From positions 363,001-427,000 of the forward strand of contig NZ_CP053708.1 in assembly GCF_013201075.1 (NCBI RefSeq): a DNA stretch of 64,000 nucleotides, read 5' to 3'. The DNA is from Lichenicola cladoniae (lineage in GTDB: Bacteria > Pseudomonadota > Alphaproteobacteria > Acetobacterales > Acetobacteraceae). Of the stretch, positions 55,313 to 61,717 are shown piece by piece. Made by a program: the position numbers and the translations under genes. Positions within the stretch are counted from its first letter, which is position 1. Every line of letters starts with the position of its first letter. A model generated the notes under the pieces. It was not told the origin of the DNA. It saw nothing but the letters and a program-made list of their open reading frames with translations, and did not search any database.

Positions 55313-55633
55313 TTAGTTGTCGCTGTCGTCGTCATCTCTGAATCGCCCGGCGCTTAACTTCGATCTGATATCGTCGCCATTGCTCCGTATCATGTGCCGC
55401 ATCACTCGCTGAGGCTCTAGAGAGGCTGCCCGGAATTGCAGAGCCAGCGGCCGCAAGTCCGGCTCCGACAACGGCTTTGCCGATAATTTTGACGCGGACT
55501 GCGTTAGTGCTTTGCTGGCGACGCGTGTTGCTGCAAGCGCTACGGCTCCTTCAACAAGTTCTTTCGGGAGAGCCACCGCCACCGCTGCGCCGAAGACGAT
55601 TGGAGCAACAAGCTTGGCGACGTCGCGCCCCAA
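55313..55633 (-). CDS. Doubtful Ala-rich open frame, possibly part of a broken gene
   Basis: 106 residues from a TTG. It has an Ala-rich hydrophobic N-terminal half (KLVAPIVFGAAVAVALPKEL, VEGAVALAATRVASKAL) and a charged tail ending in an Asp run. No family was recognised. The frame is open only 24 bp further upstream, where the codons read PPGYWHA. In the adjacent frame, 55739 down to about 55660 reads FAYRPRTGRMLSAHISSPDW and could be the missing 5' part after a frameshift. Coding status is uncertain. Confidence 0.3.
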   Translation of the reverse strand: MGRDVAKLVAPIVFGAAVAVALPKELVEGAVALAATRVASKALTQSASKLSAKPLSEPDLRPLALQFRAASLEPQRVMRHMIRSNGDDIRSKLSAGRFRDDDDSDN

Positions 55634-56074
55634 CGCATGCCAATAGCCGGGCGGCTAATAAGTCGTCTACCCAATCAGGCGACGAAATGTGCGCGCTGAG
55701 CATCCGGCCAGTACGCGGGCGATAGGCAAATACGGTCAACGTGAGCGCGGTTCAAAAACATTTAACTAAATCAAGGTTTTACAAAACGACTACCCGCCAC
55801 TCGCTGCATGGTGGCAATTCAATCCCACCGAATGCGGAGACTCTGAAAGAAACGACGGATAGCCGGTGATCTCGCTGTCGAACTCCTCCCGCGCGTCAGG
55901 TCATTCCAGCCTTGGTCATCAATGCGGCTTCTGGACCAACGTCGGCGTCAAGCGGGTCTTGAGCGGCAAGATGATTGGATGAGGTTGGTCAATCGTGGCG
56001 TGCCACAGCCATCAATCAATTCTCGCTGCCCTGCGGTAGAAGCTTGCCGGATAGGTTCAGCAAGATATCGACAA

Positions 56075-57814
56075 TCACCAGTCTGCCTGCCTCAACACAA
56101 GGCTCAACAAAACCAGGACCAGCAGCAACGATACCGCCTGCCAGAACCGCACCGGATTGCGCGTCAGCAACGTCAGGCGGTCGTGCAGGAACACCCCAGG
56201 CATTTCGGCGCCGTGTTCCAGTTCCAGGATCAGTTCGATCACATCGTCCTGGCGGTCTTCCGGACGCACCGCGACTGCACGGGTGAGCACCGCGCCGAGC
56301 CAGCGCGGCAGGTCCGGCCGATACGTCGCCAGCGGGGTCGGGCGCCCGAACTGCGGTCGCTGGAACGGCTCGATCTCGCCATACGGCCAGGCGCCCGACC
56401 AGGCCCGATACAGCGTGACCCCTAGCGCGAACAGATCGCTGCGTGCATCACCGGAGCTGCTTCCGGCCAGTAGCTCGGGCGCCATGTAGCTGGCCGTCCC
56501 CGGCACGCCTGGTGAACTTCCGTCTCGTGCGGTCTGATCCGCCAATCCGCTCACCAGCGCCACGCCCAGATCGAGCAGCCTGACCCCGCCGCTGAGGTCG
56601 AGTTGCACGTTCTCCGGCTTAATATCACGATGGATCACGCCTGCGCGGTGCAGCGTCGCGACCGCCTTGCCGAGCTTTGTAGCGATCGCCAGCCCGGCGC
56701 CGAGCGACAGCGGCGGTGATCGCCGCAGCCTTTGGTCGAGCGTTCCGCCGGAATGGTACGCCTGCACGGCATAGAGCATCGTTCGCCGATCCGCCGGCAG
56801 CGGAACAGGCGCCGCCAGCCACGGCGAACGCACCCGTAGCCCGATCCATTCCTCCCGAAGCACCATCCGGCGCGCCGTCTCGTCCGGTCCCGCCGGGAAC
56901 TTCAGCACGACGTCGCCGAACTCCCCGAGCAGGTCCAGCGCCACGAACACCCATGCGTGGCGGCCACGTGCCAGCAACCGCACCAGCCGGAAGCCGTCCA
57001 CCTCCTGTCCGGCCTGCGGATCGGCCAGCCTGTCCAGGCCGGACAGTGCCAGGATCAGCTCGTCCTGCTGCACCGGTGGCAGCGCCTCGACGTCCAACAC
57101 CGCGACGCTGACATTGTCGGTGCTGCGGGCGCCAAGCGCTGCCTGCACCAGCCGCTCCGCCGCCAGTGCCGGGTCACCCCGGGTCAGCACCGCCACGATC
57201 TCGGTATCCGACAGCACCCCGTGCACCCCATCCGTGCACAGCAGGAACCGGTCGTGCACGTGAACCGGCTCGGTGGCGGTGGCGATCGCCAGCTCGTTCG
57301 ACAGCCCGATCGCGCGGGTCAGCATATGCGTCTGGCCCGGCCGCTCAGATGCGTGATCCGTGGTCAGGCGGAACAGCCGCCCATCCCGCAGGCAATAAAG
57401 CCGGCTGTCTCCGACATGTACGATATGCGCGACCCGGCCAAGCATGATCAGTCCGGTGAAGGTGGTGGCCATCCCGTCCAGCGCCTCGTCGGTCCGGCCG
57501 ACTGCGTGGATCCACTGGTTCATCGCGTTCAGCGCCAGGGCTGCGCGTTCACGCATACTCCGCAATGGGCTCTGGCTGCTCTGTGCATCGATGAAGCCAC
57601 GCACCGTGGTTTCGGCAGCTTCGCGACCGCCCAGATGCCCGCCGACACCATCCGCAATAGCTGCCACGAAACCTTGATCCGCAAGCATGGCGATGTCGCC
57701 GCCGCGAAACGCGACGAAATCCTCGTTGCGTCCACGTCGTCCCTGGACGCTGCACCAGCCGAAGGCGAGTGCAGGGACAGCCGTCCCGTCGCCGCAACGC
57801 TCCGTCTGCATCAA
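56075..57814 (-). CDS. PP2C phosphatase-Ser/Thr kinase fusion, nitrate-cluster associated
   Basis: 579 residues. Residues about 15-255 are a PP2C-type phosphatase with metal sites GRNEDFVAF, AAIADGVGGHLGG, LLCTDGVHGVL, and STDNVSVAVL. Residues about 285-540 are a Hanks-type kinase with VVLKFP (Lys), IHRDIKPENVQLD (catalytic loop), and LLDLGVALV, where the usual DFG is DLG. A membrane helix (about 555-573) sits at the very C-terminus. The gene is divergent from the nitrate transporter. Such bifunctional proteins are often found beside nasA/nirB genes; targets are unknown. Confidence 0.92.
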   Translation of the reverse strand: MMQTERCGDGTAVPALAFGWCSVQGRRGRNEDFVAFRGGDIAMLADQGFVAAIADGVGGHLGGREAAETTVRGFIDAQSSQSPLRSMRERAALALNAMNQWIHAVGRTDEALDGMATTFTGLIMLGRVAHIVHVGDSRLYCLRDGRLFRLTTDHASERPGQTHMLTRAIGLSNELAIATATEPVHVHDRFLLCTDGVHGVLSDTEIVAVLTRGDPALAAERLVQAALGARSTDNVSVAVLDVEALPPVQQDELILALSGLDRLADPQAGQEVDGFRLVRLLARGRHAWVFVALDLLGEFGDVVLKFPAGPDETARRMVLREEWIGLRVRSPWLAAPVPLPADRRTMLYAVQAYHSGGTLDQRLRRSPPLSLGAGLAIATKLGKAVATLHRAGVIHRDIKPENVQLDLSGGVRLLDLGVALVSGLADQTARDGSSPGVPGTASYMAPELLAGSSSGDARSDLFALGVTLYRAWSGAWPYGEIEPFQRPQFGRPTPLATYRPDLPRWLGAVLTRAVAVRPEDRQDDVIELILELEHGAEMPGVFLHDRLTLLTRNPVRFWQAVSLLLVLVLLSLVLRQADW

Positions 57815-57963
57815 CTCCGCCTATTCCGCAGCAGCCCGGAATTATAACTTAAATAATATGCCTTTTTTGACATCATCAAGAGCGTAGGGGCTGACACCGG
57901 CTCAGTATTTGCACAGGATGCGCGCTTATGGGGCGGTTGGTCTCGAACCTGGAAGGGTGATTG

Positions 57964-59175
57964 ATGATCAATAGGGCATTTCTCAAGGCGGGCCATCTTC
58001 CGACCCTGTTCTCGGCCTTCTTCTATTTCGACATGGCGTTCATGGTCTGGGTGCTGCTCGGCCCGCTCGGCGTGCAGATCGCCCACGCCCTTCACCTCAA
58101 CCCGGCGCAGAAGGGCCTGATGGTCGCGGTGCCGATCCTGTCCGGCGCGCTGCTTCGTGTGGTTGCCGGATTACTGGTCGATCGTTTGCGTCCGAAGCGT
58201 ACCGGCATCATCGCCCAGTGCATCGTCCTGGTGACGCTGCTTGCAGTCTGGCTGTTCGGCATCCCGTCCTACTCCGCGGTGCTGATCCTCGGCATGCTGC
58301 TCGGCGTGGCCGGCGCTTCCTTTGCCGTTGCCCTGCCGCTGGCATCCCGGTGGTATCCCCCGCAATACCAGGGTATCGCACTCGGCATCGCCGGGGCCGG
58401 TAATTCGGGCACGGTGTTCGCCGCCTTGTTCGCACCGCTGCTTGCCGCCAGGTTCGGCTGGACCACGGTGTTCGGCCTGGCCGCCATCCCTGTGGCGATC
58501 GCTTTCGTGACCTACCTGGTCCTGGCCCGCGACGCGCCGAACCCGCCGGCCCCGCGCCACCTGCATCAATATGCCGACGTGCTGCGCGACCGCGACGCCT
58601 GGTGGTTCATGCTGTTCTATGGCGTGACCTTCGGCGGCTTCTCCGGCCTGGCCTCCTCGCTCACCATCTATTTCAACGCCGATTACGGGCTCGGTCCGGT
58701 GCTCGCCGGCGAATGCACCGCCGCCTGCGTGTTCGCCGGCTCGATGGTCCGTCCGCTGGGCGGGGCCCTTGCCGACCGGATCGGCGGCATCCGGTCCCTG
58801 TCGGTCATGTATGGCGTGGCAGCGGTCGCGCTGCTCATCGTGTCCACCCACCTGCCGACGCTGGGTGCGGCACTGGTCGTGTTCATCGTCGCCATGCTGG
58901 CGTTCGGCATGGGCAATGGTGCGGTGTTCCAGCTGGTCCCGCAGCGTTTCGCGCGCGAGATCGGCGTGATGACCGGGCTTGTCGGCATGGCCGGTGGTGT
59001 CGGCGGATTCCTGCTTGCCTTCTCGCTCGGCACCGCCCGCCAGTATGCCGGCGCCTACGGGCCCGGCTTCCTGATCTTCGCGGTGCTGGCCCTGGTCGCC
59101 CTGTTCGGACTGATGTCCGTGAAAAGCCGCTGGCGCACCACCTGGGGCGCTCTTCCCGGCGTCGCCCGGATCTGA
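57964..59175 (+). CDS. MFS nitrate/nitrite transporter (NarK/NasA type)
   Basis: About 403 residues with 12 membrane helices. Nitrate-porter features include FYFDMAFMVWVLLGPLGVQI, GLMVAVPILSGALLRVVAG, GVAGASFAVALPLASRWYPP, GIALGIAGAGNSGTVFAALF, and GMGNGAVFQLVPQRFA. It brings nitrate into the cell for the reductases encoded downstream. GGAAGG precedes the ATG at 57964; a TTG one codon upstream is possible. The stop shares a base with the nitrate reductase start (TGATG). Confidence 0.93.
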   Translation: MINRAFLKAGHLPTLFSAFFYFDMAFMVWVLLGPLGVQIAHALHLNPAQKGLMVAVPILSGALLRVVAGLLVDRLRPKRTGIIAQCIVLVTLLAVWLFGIPSYSAVLILGMLLGVAGASFAVALPLASRWYPPQYQGIALGIAGAGNSGTVFAALFAPLLAARFGWTTVFGLAAIPVAIAFVTYLVLARDAPNPPAPRHLHQYADVLRDRDAWWFMLFYGVTFGGFSGLASSLTIYFNADYGLGPVLAGECTAACVFAGSMVRPLGGALADRIGGIRSLSVMYGVAAVALLIVSTHLPTLGAALVVFIVAMLAFGMGNGAVFQLVPQRFAREIGVMTGLVGMAGGVGGFLLAFSLGTARQYAGAYGPGFLIFAVLALVALFGLMSVKSRWRTTWGALPGVARI

Positions 59176-61328
59176 TGGCGGATAGCGCCGCCCTCGATCG
59201 TGTGATCACGGCGCCCTTGAGCAGCGTGACGGCCGGAACCGCGACGCACTGCCCATACTGCGCCCTGCAGTGCGGGATGATGCTGAACCAGGACCGGGAC
59301 GGCGCCTGGAGCGTGTCGGCGCGCGACTTCCCGACCAACAAGGGCGGCCTGTGCCGCAAGGGCTGGACTTCGGCGGCACTGCTCGATCACCCCGAGCGCC
59401 TGACCACGCCGCTGGTCCGTGACAGCAAGGGCGGCCCGTTGCGCCCGGCGAGCTGGGACGAGGCGCTGGACCGGATCGTCGCCGGCATCCAGCGCATCCA
59501 GTCTGCGCACGGCGCCAATGCCATGGCGGTTTTCGGCGGTGGCGGCCTCACCAACGAGAAGGCGTACCTGCTCGGCAAGTTCGCGCGCCTCGCCCTGCGC
59601 ACCGGCAACATCGACTATAATGGCCGCTTCTGCATGGCCTCGGCAGCGGCCGCCGGGCTGCGCGCATTCGGTGTCGATCGCGGCCTGCCGTTCCCGCTCG
59701 AGGACATCCCCGGCGCCGAGACGATCCTGATCGCCGGCTCCAACCCGGCCGAAACCATGCCGCCGATCATGCAGTATTTCGAGGCGCAGCGGGCGCGTGG
59801 CGGCAAGCTGATCGTGTCGGACCCACGACGCACCGCAACCGCCAAGCTCGCCGACCTGCATCTGGCGCTGACCCCCGGGACCGATGCGGCGCTGGCCAAC
59901 GGCATCCTGAACGCCGCGATCCATGCCAAGCTGATCGACCCGATCTTCATCGACGAGCGCACCACCGGCTGGCCCGCCACCCGCCGCTCCGTCGCGTCCT
60001 ACTGGCCCGATCGCGTCGAGCGCCTGACCGGCGTGCCCGCCCGCGATATCGAGCGCGCTGCCCACATGCTCGGCGAGGCCGCCACCGCGATGATCCTGAG
60101 CGGCCGCGGTCCGGAACAGCAGAGCCAGGGCACCAACAACGCGCTGGCGTTCATCAATCTCGCGCTGGCGCTTGGGCAGGCCGGCCGCAAGCATTGCGGC
60201 TGGGGCTGCATGACCGGGCAGGGCAACGGCCAGGGCGGCCGCGAACACGGCCAGAAGAACGACCAGCTCCCCGGCTATCGCAAGCTCGACGATCCCGGCC
60301 ACCGTGCCGCCGTGGCCAGGGTCTGGGGCGTCGATCCCGATACGCTGCCGATGCCCGGCATGCCGGCAGTCGCGATGCTGAGATCGCTTGGCCAGCCTGG
60401 CGGCGTACAGGGATTGCTGGTCGCCGCGAGCAACCTCGTCGTTTCCGCACCCGATGCCGCCAGTCTGTCCGCCCGACTGTCGGGCCTGGACATGTTCGTG
60501 GCCCTCGACCTGTTCCTGACCGAGACCTCCTCCCTCGCGGACATCGTGCTGCCGGTGCCGCAATGGGCGGAGGAGGGCGGCACCATGACCAACCTCGAGG
60601 GCCGGGTGATCCAGCGCGTCCAAGCCCGCACTCCGCCGCCTGGCGTGTGGTCGGAGCCGCGGATCCTGTCCGAACTGGCGTCCCGGCTCGGGTGCACGGC
60701 AGCATTTCCGTCCGAGCCGGCCGAGGTGTTCACCGAACTCAGGCGTGCCAGCGCCGGCGGCGTCGCCGACTATGCCGGCATGGCGCCCGATCGGCTTGCC
60801 GCGCGGGACGGCCTGTTCTGGCCCTGTCCAGACGAGAGTCATCCCGGCACGCCGCGGCTGTTCCTGGACCGCTTCGGCCATCCGGACGGCCGCGCCCGCT
60901 TCCATCCGGTCGAACGGCGCCTGTCCGCCGAGGAGCCCGACGATGCCTATCCGCTCTACCTCACCACCGGCCGCGTGCTGACCCACTACCAGAGCGGTGC
61001 GCAGACCAGGCGCGTGGCCGAACTGCAGGATGCCGAGCCGGCGGCGTTCGTCGAACTGCATCCCGATGCTGCGCGACCGCTCGGCATCCGTCCGGGCATG
61101 CTGGTCCAGGTCAGTACCCGTCGCGGCAGCGTGACGCTGGCGGCCCGCGTCACCGCCGACATCAGGCGCGACACGCTGTTCGTGCCGTTCCATTGGGGCG
61201 ACGCATCCAACGCCAACCTGCTCACCATCGATGCCGTCGACCCGATCTCGCGCATGCCGGAACTGAAGATCTGCGCCGCCCGGATCGCCGTCGCACCCGC
61301 CGAAGCCGCGCCGGTCGCGGCATCATGA
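59175..61328 (+). CDS. nasA: Assimilatory nitrate reductase catalytic subunit
   Basis: 717 residues, molybdopterin-guanine dinucleotide oxidoreductase. The N-terminal [4Fe-4S] site is HCPYCALQC plus a later GLCRKGW. Typical segments follow: GGGGLTNEKAYLLGKFARL, NGRFCMASAAAAGLRAFG with the probable Mo-ligand Cys, GSNPAETMPPIMQYF, and the C-terminal YPLYLTTGRVLTHYQSGAQT. It reduces nitrate to nitrite in the cytoplasm. It lacks the C-terminal [2Fe-2S] BFD domain of many NasA proteins. It is co-translated with the transporter and followed by a small gene and nirB. Confidence 0.93.
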   Translation: MADSAALDRVITAPLSSVTAGTATHCPYCALQCGMMLNQDRDGAWSVSARDFPTNKGGLCRKGWTSAALLDHPERLTTPLVRDSKGGPLRPASWDEALDRIVAGIQRIQSAHGANAMAVFGGGGLTNEKAYLLGKFARLALRTGNIDYNGRFCMASAAAAGLRAFGVDRGLPFPLEDIPGAETILIAGSNPAETMPPIMQYFEAQRARGGKLIVSDPRRTATAKLADLHLALTPGTDAALANGILNAAIHAKLIDPIFIDERTTGWPATRRSVASYWPDRVERLTGVPARDIERAAHMLGEAATAMILSGRGPEQQSQGTNNALAFINLALALGQAGRKHCGWGCMTGQGNGQGGREHGQKNDQLPGYRKLDDPGHRAAVARVWGVDPDTLPMPGMPAVAMLRSLGQPGGVQGLLVAASNLVVSAPDAASLSARLSGLDMFVALDLFLTETSSLADIVLPVPQWAEEGGTMTNLEGRVIQRVQARTPPPGVWSEPRILSELASRLGCTAAFPSEPAEVFTELRRASAGGVADYAGMAPDRLAARDGLFWPCPDESHPGTPRLFLDRFGHPDGRARFHPVERRLSAEEPDDAYPLYLTTGRVLTHYQSGAQTRRVAELQDAEPAAFVELHPDAARPLGIRPGMLVQVSTRRGSVTLAARVTADIRRDTLFVPFHWGDASNANLLTIDAVDPISRMPELKICAARIAVAPAEAAPVAAS

Positions 61329-61355
61329 CCCACCCACCATGAGGATTATTGCCCC

Positions 61356-61706
61356 ATGATCGAAAGCACGCCGCGCATCATCACCGGAACGTTCGCTTTC
61401 ATTGGCGCCGGACTGCAGCAACCCACCGCACTGGCCGGTGCGCCGACCTACACCGTGCCGGCCGACCGCCGCGCACAACTGATCTATCTGCGGGCCGGCA
61501 ACTCGGCCGATGCGCTGGTGACGCTGGTCCTGCTGCGCGACGGCAAGCCGATGCGCCTGTTCCCGCTCGGCGCCAGGTCCGGCCAGCACGTGCCGCTTTC
61601 GGTGGTCGAGGATTTGTTCCCGGAGACCGTGATCGAGGTGCAGGTCGCCGCACCCGAAGGCATCGCCGGATACGTGGTGCTCGACATGGGCCTGATGGAA
61701 GTCTGA
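61356..61706 (+). CDS. Small soluble protein between nasA and nirB
   Basis: 116 residues, no signal peptide or membrane helix. It has a hydrophobic and beta-rich character (TYTVPADRRAQLIYLRAGNS, ALVTLVLLRDGKPMRLFPLG, ETVIEVQVAAPEGIAGYVVL), suggesting a small beta-sandwich. No family was recognised. The spacing (27 bp after nasA, about 11 bp before nirB) places it firmly within the nitrate assimilation operon. GAGGA lies 10 bases before the ATG. Confidence 0.72.
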   Translation: MIESTPRIITGTFAFIGAGLQQPTALAGAPTYTVPADRRAQLIYLRAGNSADALVTLVLLRDGKPMRLFPLGARSGQHVPLSVVEDLFPETVIEVQVAAPEGIAGYVVLDMGLMEV

Positions 61707-61717
61707 GGAGCATGACC

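Larger units (their letters stand above)
54875..56074. other. Gene-decay stretch between ccdAB and the nitrate island
   Basis: 1.2 kb without an intact gene of certain identity. It holds one membrane-protein gene broken by an in-frame stop (55057-55296) and a doubtful Ala-rich frame (55313-55633), both on the minus strand. The piece 55740-56074 has only short frames. Base composition is more AT-rich than the neighbourhood in places (for example 54960-55010 and 55750-55795). No transposase was recognised. Confidence 0.5.

Noticed and set aside
59055-61193. Minus-strand open frame of 712 codons
   Set aside because: Antisense shadow of the nitrate reductase gene, rich in Gly, Arg, His and Gln with no domain pattern.
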